Source: Pegoplata infirma (taxonomy: Eukaryota > Arthropoda > Insecta > Diptera > Anthomyiidae). From it: DNA of 64,000 nt. A program made the translations under genes and the position numbers. The stretch covers positions 230,552,023 through 230,616,022 of the forward strand of contig OY992536.1 of the NCBI GenBank assembly GCA_963921195.1, in the 5' to 3' direction. Shown here piece by piece: positions 1 through 10,300 of this stretch. The number at the start of each line of letters is the position of its first letter. The stretch's first letter is position 1. The notes beneath the pieces are model-generated. The model searched no databases and was not told where the DNA came from. It was given only the letters and a program-made list of their open reading frames with translations.

Positions 1-206
1 AAATTATCGACATCTCTGAAATCATCATCGACATTAAAATGACTGGGTAAATCATCATGATGGCTGTTGGGTCGACCAGATGCCTGCTGGGCAGTAGAGA
101 TGCATAGTAATATTAGAAATAGTAAACTTCCGTTAAATGAAAAGCATTTCCTGCTTGGCCGGAAATCACCAACAACTGTGCTCCAATTTCGTTGACTATA
201 CATCAT
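1..206 (-). CDS. Partial first coding exon of a secreted or membrane-anchored protein
   Basis: Reading the minus strand from ATG at 206-204 gives 68 codons with no stop, running off the left edge. A second ATG follows at once. An in-frame TGA at 263-261 with no ATG between makes 206 the first start of this frame. The protein begins with a basic region of about 27 residues (MMYSQRNWSTVVGDF, then Arg and Lys), followed by a hydrophobic core (SLLFLILLCISTA, about residues 27-39). A small-residue stretch (AQQASG, 39-44) could be a signal peptidase site. After this comes a hydrophilic part rich in Asp and His (HHDDLP, VDDDFRDVD). Codon variety and GC content are clearly higher than in the flanks. 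The layout fits a secreted precursor or a type II membrane protein. I do not recognise the gene. It is absent from simple ORF lists because it is truncated by the window edge. Confidence 0.72.
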   Translation of the reverse strand, partial: MMYSQRNWSTVVGDFRPSRKCFSFNGSLLFLILLCISTAQQASGRPNSHHDDLPSHFNVDDDFRDVDN

Positions 207-430
207 TACAAATTTTTCTTTTTTAAGCTTGAAGATGGTGGGTGGATTGGTTGGTTGAGGTCAATTGTAAGGGAAATTGTTGTTGTTATTGTCGGTTGGT
301 TGGTTAAGTTTTGTTGATTGTGTCAGTTATTCCGTTGAGCAACAATAACAGCAACAACGTTTTAACTTTAAACTTCTTTTTTGTTGAAATTCCTTAAAGG
401 AATTTTTGTTACAATCCCTTTTTTGTGTGT
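207..430 (-). promoter_or_regulatory. Leader-like sequence upstream of the start codon
   Basis: On the minus strand this stretch is rich in CAA and CCAA words (CAACAACAACAA, CCAACCAACC), which are common in fly 5' leaders. Complexity is higher than in the DNA farther upstream. An in-frame TGA lies at 263-261. I cannot place a transcription start, TATA box or splice acceptor with confidence. An acceptor ending in TTCAAG about 24 bases before the ATG is possible but unproven. Confidence 0.4.
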
Positions 431-444
431 GTGCGTTTGCTAAT

Positions 445-458
445 AGAGAGAGAGAGAG
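445..458. repeat. (AG)n microsatellite
   Basis: Seven AG units, read as CT on the gene strand, about 240 bases upstream of the start codon. GAGA-type tracts near fly promoters can bind GAGA factor. At this length it may equally be a neutral microsatellite. Confidence 0.6.
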
Positions 459-1428
459 TAAGTGTGTTTATGCCTTTAACAAAAGTATTAACTTTTAGCA
501 AATTGTGGCTTAAACTTTCTTCTTCGTCGTTTATTTTTTTTTTTTGCAGCTACTTCCTTTTCTTCTAGTGTTGTTTTTTGAACATCTAGTAGAAGTTTTT
601 TAAAAAAATTTTATTTTTTTTTGCTTCAGGAATAGAAATGAAAACTTTACCACAACACGTAATAAAAATGTTTGTATAAAATAACTGAAAGTAAAATTGA
701 AAAAAAAAGAAATTCTATAATGGTTGAACAAATAAGAAATTAATGCTTCAATACATACTAAAATAAATTTTAAGTTATATTTTTCCGTTTACTACTTATA
801 ATAGTAAAAGCATTCTTAAAAAGTATGACGATTTTTGGAATGCATTCAAAAAATAACGTCGTAGATGCAAATATTACAGGACTAAATCGATTTCGAACCC
901 AAATCAGAATTCTATCTAAACATTTAAACACCTAAATTCTTCCGTATAACAGTTTACTAATCCTTATACACAGAAAAAAAATTCATTAAAAAAATTCGTA
1001 GATTTAATTAAAAAATTAATTAAATCCGGACCAATCACTAAAATGCGCATATAAATTAAAAATGTTTGTATGTATGTTTAATGTCGTTAATTAAAAATAA
1101 ATGGATATTTAGTTAATTAAAAACTTAATACTATAAATTAAAAAAAAAAAAAATAATTAAAGTATTAATTATATAAATTAAAAATTTAATTGTATAAATT
1201 AAAAAAAAATAAACATAATTAATTTAAAAAAAAAAAAAATAAATTTAATTTTTTTTTTTATAAAAATGTTTAAAAAAATATTTGTTCAAACTTTACCAAA
1301 AATATTTATGCCGTAATGACTAAGTCAGTAAGAAAATTTTATAAAGATAGGTATAAACCTTTTGTATACATACACAGAAAACTATAAACACATTGAGAAT
1401 TCAAAAAGCTATATGAGAAATAAAAGTG
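459..1428. other. AT-rich non-coding stretch
   Basis: No gene is visible. From about 985 to 1260 it is a degenerate run of TTAATTAAAA and AAATTAAAAA words, and a similar run occurs at 4680-4880. The rest is simple AT-rich DNA. Confidence 0.6.
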
Positions 1429-1569
1429 CCTGCGAATTTTGAACTCTTGCCCAAAACATTAAATCATGATAATGTTTTGCGGAAGATTTGGGTGTACTTG
1501 CCAAAGCAAAGTTTTTTTTAGAAAAAATAATGTTACATTACTTTGCTATTCCATTCAAAACGAATTGAA

Positions 1570-1805
1570 ATATCAGTCGAGGACCCCACTAAAACCAAAA
1601 GAGCTGTACATTTCGTAGGTGACTGTAAAAATAAGTGCAAAAAAGTGTTTTTACATTTTGGAGAGTATAAAAGTATAAAAGGTATTAAAAAACCAAAAGA
1701 GCTGTACATTTCGTAGGTGAGTGTAAAAATAAGTGCAAAAAAGTGATTTTACATTTTGGAGAGTATAAAATATTCGGCACCAAAAAATATAACACTCTCA
1801 CTTGT
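1570..1805 (+). mobile_element. DINE-1-like 3' fragment with internal duplication
   Basis: It contains GGACCCCAC, AAAAGAGCTGTACA, a GGAGAGTATAAAA box, a degraded TTCGGC hairpin, and the end AACACTCTCACTTGTTTT. A segment of about 98 bases is repeated in tandem (AAAAGAGCTGTACA at about 1597 and 1695). The copy inside the second K repeat (27040-27180, inverted) has it only once, so the duplication is specific to this copy. Confidence 0.6.
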
Positions 1806-1870
1806 TTTATGTACATTTGATAAACAAATGGAAAATTGTGATGAGAAAAGCTTAGACTTGGTGAAAATGT

Positions 1871-2248
1871 AGTTTTGATAAAAAAAAATGATTTTTTTTC
1901 ACGATAAACAAAATTATGTTAAAAAAAATTAATGAACCCAAAATTTTTGGTGAAAAAAATTTTGATGAAAAATATTTTGATGAAAAAAAATGTAAAAAAA
2001 AAATTTTTGGTGAGAAAAAAATTGAAAACAAAAAATTTGATGAAAAAAAATAATAAAAAAAAAAAATTATGAAAAAAAAATTATGAAAAAAAAAATTTGA
2101 TGAAAAAAAAATTAATGAAAAAAAACATTTATGAAAAAAAAAAAAAAAATTGATGAAAAAAAAAATTTTTGATAAAAAAAAAAAATTATGAAAAAAAAAG
2201 TTTGATGAAAAAAAAAAAATTATGACAAAAAAAAAATTTTGATGAAAA
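1871..2248. repeat. A-rich degenerate tandem tract of the K repeat
   Basis: Irregular units of the form GATGAAAAAAAAATTT or TTATGAAAAAAAA, roughly 14-20 bases each. Frames read from it give only Phe/Ile/Lys-rich peptides, which I treat as non-coding. Equivalent tracts lie at 2766-3086, 6417-6690, 6778-6918, 26396-26975, 57895-58189 and 59258-59365. Confidence 0.75.
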
Positions 2249-2765
2249 AACAAGTAAAAAATTTTAATTCGGCCTTGCCGAATGTAGTGATACCCTCCAC
2301 AATTTCAAAAAGATTATTGCAAAAAACTTTATTAAAAAGGAAATTACTTTTGAAAAAAAAAAAATCCGCGAAAACAAATTTTGGTAAAAAAAAAAATCCG
2401 CGATTTTTTTTTTGTCAAAAAAATATGTTGGTACTTGTTTAAATACCCTTTGGTGTTCAATTATGTTCACATATGTATGTCAACCAAAAGCCGAATTAAA
2501 GCATTTTGTATTTTTAGGTTATGTTGAATGTACTGAAGTTTTTGAGGTGTGCTTACATTTTCGTTCATAACTTTTGAACCGCTGAACCGATATCGCTCAA
2601 ATGCAATACCAAACTTCTCGGGAGAACTTCCAATAAATAATTTAAGTTTCAGTCATCTCTCTGCAATATTTTGTCCTTGATAGCATTTTAAACAGACAGA
2701 CAGACGGACATCGCTAGAATGACAAACTTATATATACCCTCTATCACTAAGTGGAGGGTATAAAA
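2249..2765 (-). mobile_element. DINE-1-like (Helentron-type) non-autonomous element
   Basis: Read on the minus strand it starts at GGAGGGTATA (5' end, near 2762). It passes a CCGTCTGTCTGTCTG block and ends in GGAGGGTATCACTACATTCGGC, the GCCGAATT hairpin partner, and TACTTG. This is the INE-1/DINE-1 order. The subfamily is shared with 6919-8070, 11897-12513 and 34514-35126. It sits inside the A-rich tract of K repeat copy 1, so it inserted later. No target duplication is visible, as expected for this class. Confidence 0.72.
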
Positions 2766-3089
2766 ATGATGAAAAATATTTATAGAAAAAAAAAATTTGA
2801 TGAAAAAAAAATTGATGAAAAAAAAAATTTTTTTTGATGAAAAAAAATTTGATGAAAACAAAAAAAATTTATTGAAAAAAATTAATTAAAAAAAAAAAAT
2901 TATGACAAAAAATTTATGAAAAAAAAATTATGAAAAAAAAAATTGATAAATAAATAAATGATGAAAAAAAAATTTTTATGAGAAAAAAGTTTGATGAAAA
3001 AAAAAAATTGATGAAAAAAAAAAATTTGATGAAAAAAAAATTGATGAAAATAAAATTTGATAAAAAAAAAATTTTTTGTTGAAAAATAA

Positions 3090-4338
3090 CACTGTGCTAC
3101 AAATAACACAAGATCAAATATACTTTTAAAATGAGGTAGTTAAGGTTGTAGGTCTCGTCAAAAAGATCACAAAAATGCCCATCAAACTTGCCAGACACCC
3201 TCAAATTTTAAAGTTATTGTCAAAAAACGATTTTTGGGGACTTTTCTCACTAAACCACGTGTAACTTAAACATTTTTTAACCGATTTTCAATTTTTCAAC
3301 TGTTTTGGATAGAAGAAGGATAGGGCTTTTCATGTGTGTGAATTGGTCTATACATATAAAAAATATATTTATTGATTTTTTCAACAATATCTAATTTTTT
3401 TTTTATTTTTTGAAAATTTTTTGAGTTTATCGATTTTTTTTTCGTTCAACAACATTTATATTTTTAAACGTATTCTTAAAGAAAATTTAATTGTGAATAC
3501 GATTAGCATTATGTCGAAAAAATCGGATATCAATTGACAGAGTTGTGATAATTTTTCTAAAAAAGAAAATTAAGATTTTGCATGAAATTGCCGTTCGGAT
3601 AACCCAGGCAAAAAAATAAAAAAATAAACGAACATACTAAGAGGTCGCGTATCATTATTTTAAATTGCGCTATCTTATTAAGTTTTTGATATATCAGTTT
3701 ATGTTAAATATCTCAAAAACCTGACGAGATAGATAAATTTAAAGGCCAGATTCTGATTCAGAGCGCCAAAAACCTTTAAAAATGTTGTACATGACGTCTT
3801 ATGATAAAATAATTTTTTTTGCCTGGGATATCTGAACGGCGATTTCCTGCAAAATCTTAACTTTCTTTTTTAGAAAAACTATCACAACTCTGTCAATTGT
3901 TATCCGATTTCTTCAGGATAAAGCTTATCGTATTCAAAACCAAATTTTCTTTAAAAATACGTTTATAAATATAAATGTTGTTAAACGAACTATAGCAGAA
4001 AAAAATCGATAAACTCGAAAAATTTTCAAAAAATAACAAAAAAATTAGATTTTATAGAAAAAGTCAATAAATATCTTTCTTATATGTATAGACCAATTCA
4101 CACACATGGAAAGCCCCACCCTCATCTATCAAAAACAGTCAAAAATTTTAAAATCGGTTGAAAATTTTCTGAATTACAAAAGGTTTAGTGAGAAAAGTCA
4201 CAAAAAAACGTTTTTTGACAATAACTCTAAAATTTGAGGGTGTCTGGCAACTTTAATGGGCATTTTTGTGATCTACTCGACAAGACCAACAACCTATACT
4301 ATGTCACATCAGAAGTATTTTTTCACTGTGGCACAGTG
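3090..4338. mobile_element. CACTG-ended foldback transposon with TAA target duplication
   Basis: The ends are CACTGTGCTACA and its inverted partner TGTGGCACAGTG, flanked by TAA at 3087-3089 and 4339-4341. The uninterrupted site exists in the paralogous K repeat at about 26381-26395, where TTA occurs once. The arms are inverted over roughly 500-600 bases each; for example CAGACACCCTCAAATTTTA near 3192 pairs with its complement near 4230. A three-base duplication with CACTG ends fits the CACTA/EnSpm (CMC) superfamily. The class assignment is inference because no transposase is present. Confidence 0.68.
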
Positions 4339-4569
4339 TAATTATGTTACTTTTTATTCACCAGCTGGTGAAAAACGGTTTTATTCACCACGAGGTGAAT
4401 TATTATCTAAATTACAAACCCAAGTTATTAAAATTTTTGGTTTTAAGAAAATGAAAATAGTAATTCTTGTTTTCTTTTCGTTAGTTGTTAGCTTATATAG
4501 TCAAACTGAGGTGGCGTCCTGCAACTTTTTTAAAATTAGACACCAGCCTAAAAACAATATCATGTTAAA

Positions 4570-6096
4570 AACTTTCAACAAACTGTTAATACTTCTGTAT
4601 TTGTTTTTGTAAGTAAAACAATGCAAGAGAAAACACATACTCCCACACAAACAAAACAAAAAAAAAAAAAACAAAAAAAGTAAAGCTAAAAATGTAATTA
4701 ATCAATTAATTATATTAATTAAATATTTAATTAATTTTAAATAAAAAATATAATTACAATGTTAATTAAAGAAAAGTTAAAAATTTGATTAATCTGTTAA
4801 TTATATTAATTAAAAATTTAATTGATATTAAATTAAAAAACAATAAAAATTTTAATTAATTTTAATTTAAAATTTTTTGAAAGGTTTTAAAATAAAAGAT
4901 ATTCATCACTGTAAAAAATATTTCAGATTGTTAAGCATTTTTGTTTTAAGAACTTTTCTAACCTGTCAGATCTAAAATGTTGTCTGAAAAAAAGAATATG
5001 GATACTTTTTTGACATTATGTTGATGTGTGTACTTAAATATGTATACTTTCATATGTATACGTTTAAAAAGCAAATAAAAAATATATTTTGCAACTTTTT
5101 CTTGATTATTTGATTTGTAACGTTTTGTAGATCCTTTTTGGATTATTTTTCTATTTATTTATTTATGTAAACATTAGGCTGAAACCTATTCTGAATTGGT
5201 TTGAATATACACATGTATGTGTGAATTGTAATAAAATGTCTGTCCGTTTTCCTTACTAACTCATTTTTACTACTTTTACTACAGCTGGAAAATTTCAATA
5301 CAAAAAGTAAACAAAAATTTCCAGTTGTAGTAAAAATAGTAAGAAATTTGGGTAAACAAACAGACCTAAAATAATATTTTTTTACAATATTAAAAAAATT
5401 ATTTTTAAAATAAATGCTGCCTTAAAAAAATCCTTTAGCTACTTGATTAGTTTCAGTACTTAAGAAAAATTGTTGTTTATTTTGTTTTAATTAAGAATCA
5501 TTGATTTATTCTTGGGATTATTTGTTGTTTAATTTACCAAATTTTATTATGGTTCATAGAATTTTAAGTTATTTACAAAATTTATTTGCTTCAATTTGAA
5601 CTAATTATACAATCCATGAGATTTCAAAAGTAAATATTAACTTTCAGTTTCTGATATTAGTTTTAAAATATTTTATAAGTATTTTTGTTTTGTTGGAAAT
5701 TCTACAAAAATGTAAGAAAATAATTCTTAAAAAGACAGTATTAAATATGTTTAATTTTCTTAAGAAATTCTGAAAAATTGTTAAAGTATTATTTTTTTTA
5801 ATGCCATATCTACTTTCCTAAGCATTTTGCATTAAACAAAAGCAGCATTTCATTAAACAAAAAATCGATGACAAAACTTAATTATGTTAAATGTTTTTTA
5901 ATTAAAATTAAATATCATACGTCATGATGATTTAAAATTAAAACATTTCTTCTTGATATAAAAATAATAATGTTAATGATAAAATAATACATTCTCTATT
6001 AATGATATCACAACATAATTTAAATATAAATTTACGAACAATTACACATAACAATTACTTATGCATAAATTTCAGTAAAAATAATGAAATTACAAA
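4570..6096. other. AT-rich non-coding stretch
   Basis: 4680-4880 is a run of TTAATTAA-type words like that near 1100. The remainder is AT-rich, with one small inverted-repeat unit at 5238-5365. No gene is seen. Confidence 0.55.
5238..5365. repeat. Short inverted-repeat unit
   Basis: GTCTGTCCGTTTTCC at the left pairs imperfectly with GGGTAAACAAACAGAC at the right. The inner arms TTTTTACTACTTTTACTACA and TGTAGTAAAAATAGTAAGAA also pair, around a loop of about 30 bases. It resembles a very small MITE. Confidence 0.4.
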
Positions 6097-6211
6097 TAAC
6101 ACTGTGCAACAAGAACAATGAGCTTGAGTGGCTCCAACGCCAAATTAAAGTAGACCATCAAAGTTAATTCTAATTTATTTTTTAAGACCAACTAAAGCTT
6201 TTAATTTTTAA

Positions 6212-6918
6212 CATGATAATGTTTTTAGGTTGGTGTCTAATTTTAAATGTGATGCTGGACGCCACCCTAGTTTGACTATATAAGCTAACGACTATAAAAA
6301 AGAAAATAAGAATTATTGTTTTAATTTTTTAAAACCAATAAGGTTTGTAACTTGGATTTGTAAATTGGATAACAACGCACCTGCTGGTGAATAAATAAGT
6401 ACATATTTATTTTTCATTCAAATTTTTTTTAATAAAAAAATATTTTTTATAATTTTTTTAACAATTTTTTTTTTATCAACAATTTTTTTTTATCAAAAAA
6501 AAATTTTTTTAAGCATTTTTTTTTTTCATCAACAATTTTTTTTTTTATTAATTTTTTTTTTTTGATTTTTTATTTATCAAGTTTTTGTTTCATAAATTTT
6601 TGTTATCACATTATTTTTATTAATTTTTTTTTTTTAAAAGATTTTTTTTTTATCAAAAACTTTTTTTTTATCAAAAATGAAATTTTCGTCAAATCGGTTT
6701 ATAATGGATTATAACTCACCTGCTGGAGAAAAAAACGTTTTTTTTTGTGAATAAAACGTAACATAGTTAATTTTCAACAAAAAAAAATTTAATCCATATT
6801 TTGTTAATTAATTTTTTTTTTCATAATTTTTTTTTATAAGTTTCTTTTTTATCAATTTTTTTTTTTTTTTTTCATTAAATTTTTTATTTTTTTTATCAAA
6901 AATTTTTTCATAATTTTT
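6212..6918 (+). repeat. K repeat, copy 2, truncated
   Basis: It begins CATGATAATGTTTTTAGG, then the GGACGCCACC module and TATATAAGCTAACG, followed by T-rich tracts (TTTTTTTATCAA words) to about 6918. There a DINE-1-like element interrupts it. The far end is not found beyond the interruption. Confidence 0.6.
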
Positions 6919-8070
6919 TATACCCTCCACAAACAAGAGAGGTATCCCATAGCCTACACTCCGATTGTCTTGAAATTTTTATTTGTTATAGAGGACCAAA
7001 ATCTTAGTTTTTACTGTTTTTTTTATTGGCTATCGTGAGGGTTAAAGGGGGGGGGGGGGGGGGAATGGGAGGGTAAAAAACTTTTTTTTTTAGTTTTTTC
7101 GATTTTTTTCGTATTTGTTCAAAAGGAACTATAACGAACATATACTATGGATGAAAAAGTTTTTTTGGAGCCTATCCCATGGAGTTTCGGAAATGGCAAA
7201 ATTGGCCTTTCTTAAGTTGGTTTACGTTAAAAATGTGTAAATCTTGAGCTGCTTTGAGCTGATCGATTTTAAGACGTTCTAGCGATGTCCGACTGTCTGT
7301 CTGTGGAAATGATGATCACGGCCAAAATATTACTGGGAGATGACTGAAACTTGACGTATTTATTGGAAGTTCACCTGAGAAGTATGGTATTGCATTTGAG
7401 TGATATCGGTTCAGAGATTCAAAAGTTATGAACGAAAATGTATGGACACCTCAAAAATTTTAGTACATTCAACATAACCTAAAAATACAAAATGCTTTTA
7501 TTTTGCTGCTGGTTGACATATGTGAACATAATTGTACACCAAATGGGATTTAAACAAGTACCCAGCAAAATCTTGGTAATTAGTTGTGAAAAGAAATCAT
7601 TACTTCATGCATTATTTGTAATTAGTACCCATTACCACTCTAACTATTTTAAGCTCAAAAGCAACTAGTGACTTATAACATGTTATAGAAGTACTTATTA
7701 ATAATATAAACACCCTACTCGTAAGACAAGAAAGTAACTACTTATTTATCCCTTACTTGTAACTAATTATTTTTGTCTCACTGCCTTGTTAAAATAAGTA
7801 GTTATTCTCCAAAATGTAATTACTTACCAATATTTTTTCTGATTACAAAACCCATTACTAGTAATGGAAAAATTTGCTGGGTACGAACATATTTTTTGAA
7901 AAGAAAAGAAAAAATCGCGGATTTTTTTTACCAAATTTTTCTTTTCACGGAAATTTTTAATTTTTTTTCAAAAGTAATTTCCTTTTAAATAAAGTTTTTT
8001 GCAATAATCTTTTTGATATTGCGGAGGGTATCACTACATTCGGCACGGCCGAATTTAACTTTTTTACTTG
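6919..8070 (+). mobile_element. DINE-1-like element, interrupted by a MITE
   Basis: It begins TATACCCTCCACAAAC and carries a 17-base G run at 7047-7063. The TTCTAGCGATGTCCGACTG block lies near 7270. It ends GGAGGGTATCACTACATTCGGC, hairpin partner, TACTTG. It shares several hundred bases with the copies at 2249, 11897 and 34514. The CCCAGC MITE at 7561-7881 is inserted in it. Confidence 0.7.
7561..7881. mobile_element. CCCAGCAAA-type MITE with TA duplication
   Basis: The ends are CCCAGCAAA and TTTGCTGGG, flanked by TA at 7559-7560 and 7882-7883. The empty site is readable in the sister DINE-1-like copy at about 34928-34936, where CAAGTACGAACAT runs without interruption. The interior is rich in ATTAC and TAGTAA words. 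Larger relatives lie at 37589-38321 and 47070-47710. A TA duplication fits Tc1/mariner-type movement. Confidence 0.75.
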
Positions 8071-8090
8071 CTTTTTATAATTTTTTTTTT

Positions 8091-8261
8091 AACTGAATTT
8101 TTATTTAGTTCGGTTTGAGTCCAGATTAATTATTTCTGAGAAATGATAATTGTTGTACAATGAGAAAACCTGAACAAAATCAAGTGACCGCACAGGCTAA
8201 GTGGAGATGTCGACAGCTTTTGGGAGATGCCACCTTTCCATCATCAGCGCTCCTTCGATTG
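8091..8261. repeat. Interspersed repeat, copy 1 of 2
   Basis: Starts AACTGAATTTTTATTTAG and ends CCTTCGATTG. It matches 37243-37408 along its length with substitutions and small indels. In this copy the CACTATAGG element begins directly after GATTG; the other copy continues without it. Its class is unknown. Confidence 0.6.
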
Positions 8262-8434
8262 CACTATAGGGAATTTTCTGGTATTTTCTGGCCAAAACTC
8301 CAAAAGTTGAGATATTGCCTCAAAATTTGGCAAGTTTATTTGGCGGTAAGTTTTAAGGCTCTGTATAAAAAATTGGCATGATCTGGCCTAATAAATCGTG
8401 TTTTTAATGCAATTTTGTAATATAATTTTGTCAA
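8262..8434. mobile_element. Left end of a CACTATAGG-type TIR element
   Basis: CACTATAGGGAATTTTCTGG followed by TTTTCTGGCCAAAAC matches the terminus of the full element at 17809-19223. The right end is missing, and the DINE-1-like inverted block begins near 8435. The junction after GATTG corresponds to an uninterrupted site at 37402-37408. Confidence 0.55.
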
Positions 8435-9442
8435 TAATTTCCTAGTGTCTTTGGTCCAAGTGCAGGGCTTTGAACTTCTTGTGGCGTATTTTTTTTTAAT
8501 TTTTAAGCAAATGTACAAAAAAAAATGTAAAATATGGGATTTTGCGTAGCTAGACTAAGTTATTTAAGGGGGAGCTTTTTTTCACATGTTCCAATTTTTC
8601 CCATTTACGAACTTGAACATCGTAAGACTATAAGACATATTCGTGCCAAACATCAGGTGGCTAGCTCTTTTGGTTTGGACAGCATCGTGCATGCCCCAGA
8701 CAGTCAGACCGACAGACGGTCGGACGGACATCACTAAATATATTTTCCCCATGGAGCCGCATGGCTTAGCGGATGAATACATCTTACTCACAAAGAGTTT
8801 CCCAATACCTCATAGAGATATGGGAGCATGCAATTATATGCAAAAAAAGGAGCAGTTCACAGCAATTTGTCTATATAATATTGATCCATGATAGAATCTA
8901 AGAAATTCTAGCGATGTCCGTCCGTCCGTCTGTAGAAATAACGATGCAGTCCAAACCAAAAGAGCTAGACCTCTGAAATTGGGCAAAAATATCTCTTATG
9001 TTACTGGTAAGGTTAAGTTCGAAGATGGGCAAAATCGGACCAGGGGAAAAAAGTTCCCCCTTGAAGAACTAAAACGATCCCTGAAAAATACGATATTTTT
9101 ATGAGTTTTTTTTTAATTTTTGCTCAACAAATGTAACATTTGTATGCCATATTATGTTCATAGACCTGCGCTTGGACCAAGGGGGTTTAAAAAAATCAAT
9201 TTTTTTCAAGATTATAGAAATTAATTAAAAATAACGATAAAAAATTATTATTTAAGCGTAAATATCATAAACAAATAATTTGTAAACATATATACTGGGG
9301 TACAGGTGTCCTCCACCAACTTCGCCGACCTCCCCCCCTCACCAAAAAAAAGACGCCCCTGCGATTTTTTTTTTTTTAAATTTTAAACTTGTTAGAGGGT
9401 ATAAAAGATTCGGCACAGCCGAATTTAACACTCTTACTTGCT
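8435..9442 (+). mobile_element. DINE-1-like element with inverted internal duplication
   Basis: The right half (about 8890-9442) reads in the usual direction: GATGTCCGTCCGTCCGTCTG, GGGCAAAATCGGACC, GTTCCCCCTTGAAGAAC, then GAGGGTATAAAAGATTCGGC, the hairpin partner and CTCTTACTTG. The left half (about 8435-8760) is the inverted copy of the same internal block. The two make a palindrome with a loop of about 130 bases. It lies against the foldback at 9455. Confidence 0.65.
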
Positions 9443-9454
9443 TTTTTTTAATTT

Positions 9455-10113
9455 TTTTTTTTTTAATTTTAGATGTTTGTCCATCCACACAAAAAAATTC
9501 AGAAACACGTTCTTCGTTTTTTCGAGAAAATCGCATTTGAATTTTAAATTTCATAACAATTTTGTAATTTGCTTGTATTTTCTTGTTTTAACGTTGCGAA
9601 TGAGAAATATTTATGCACATTCGCAACGTTAAAACAAGAAAATACAAGCAAATTACAAAATTGTTATGAAATTTAAAATTCAAATGCGATTTTCTCGAAA
9701 AAACCGAAGAACGTGTTTCTGAATTTTTTTGTGTGGATGGACAAACATCTAAACTTTAAAAAAAAAATTAAAAAAAAAAGTGGCCGGATTTTTGATAAAT
9801 TGACTTTTTTAAAAATTGGAAAATTTCAGAACGGGTTCTGATATCCCATAAAAAACAATATAAGAATGTAAATTTTTGAGATTGTGGTGCATTCCGTTTT
9901 AATGTGGTAAATATTTAATCAAGGCAACTCGACACAAATTTGACCATTTTTCCAATATTTAACCACGCCCAGTTTTTGAAAAATTGAAAAACCAAAAACT
10001 AAATTTTCTAAGTTCCATATAGGGCTATCCATACAACCTATTCAGAAGTTTACGGTACACATGTTTTTTTCGCTGGACATTTGGTGTGGAATGCCTCATA
10101 TTTGTGCCAAATT
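9455..10113. mobile_element. Foldback element with near-perfect palindrome
   Basis: Bases 9471-9602 and 9618-9750 are reverse complements over about 132 bases, with only a one-base length difference, around a 15-base loop. The outer right part (GTGGTGCATTCCG, CCAATATTTAACCACGCCC, GTGTGGAATGCCTCATAT) matches the complete relative at 45951-48268. The outer left arm is absent; the DINE-1-like element sits in its place. Confidence 0.65.
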
Positions 10114-10300
10114 TCGGGAGTCTAGCTTTTTTGGTTTGTACTGCTGTATGCTGTCCACAGACCGACTAACGAATATCCCTAAAATGTCTTAAATTAGATT
10201 TTTTTTATTTAGTGCTCTTTTGGTTTGGACTAAATCTAATCTTTCAAAGACAGACGGACACATTGTAACTTAATTTTTAGCTCAGAAATATACTGACACT
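10100..10300 (-). mobile_element. DINE-1-like internal fragment
   Basis: On the minus strand it carries the ACCAAAAAAGCTAGACTCCC-type block, a GTCTGTGGACAG remnant and ATTCGTTAGTCGG. These resemble the internal block of the element at 24446-26176. A second AAAGAGCACTAAAT-type copy lies within it. Both ends are missing. From 10301 to 10395 nothing further is recognised. Confidence 0.4.

Larger units (their letters stand above)
1429..4570 (-). repeat. K repeat, copy 1, interrupted
   Basis: This is the inverted counterpart of the copy at 26178-27280. Shared in order are CATGATAATGTTTT at 1465-1478, a DINE-1-like fragment, an A-rich tract of GATGAAAAAAAA words, the CACCAGCTGGTG palindrome near 4362, and a module with GTGGCGTCCTGC ending AAAACAATATCATG at 4551-4564. 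It is split by a DINE-1-like element (2249-2765) and a foldback (3090-4338). Inverted CATGATAATG motifs lie near both ends, but homology to the other copy extends about 35 bases outside the left motif. They may therefore not be true termini. Confidence 0.65.

Noticed and set aside
892..905. TTTCGAACCC as a tRNA B box
   Set aside because: No A box or cloverleaf can be formed around it.
1852..3109. Minus-strand frames giving Phe-rich peptides (also at 26456-26698 and 57860-58192)
   Set aside because: They are translations of GATGAAAAAAAA/TTTTTTTTCATC tracts; length comes from absence of stops in T-runs, not coding selection.
4256..4612. 118-codon plus-strand frame
   Set aside because: It crosses the junction of the CACTG foldback and the K repeat, so it is a chance fusion of two repeats.
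8643..8891. Frame across GTCCGTCCGTC blocks (also 45397-45657 and 25568-25897)
   Set aside because: These are internal blocks of DINE-1-like elements, read in both strands with similar length.
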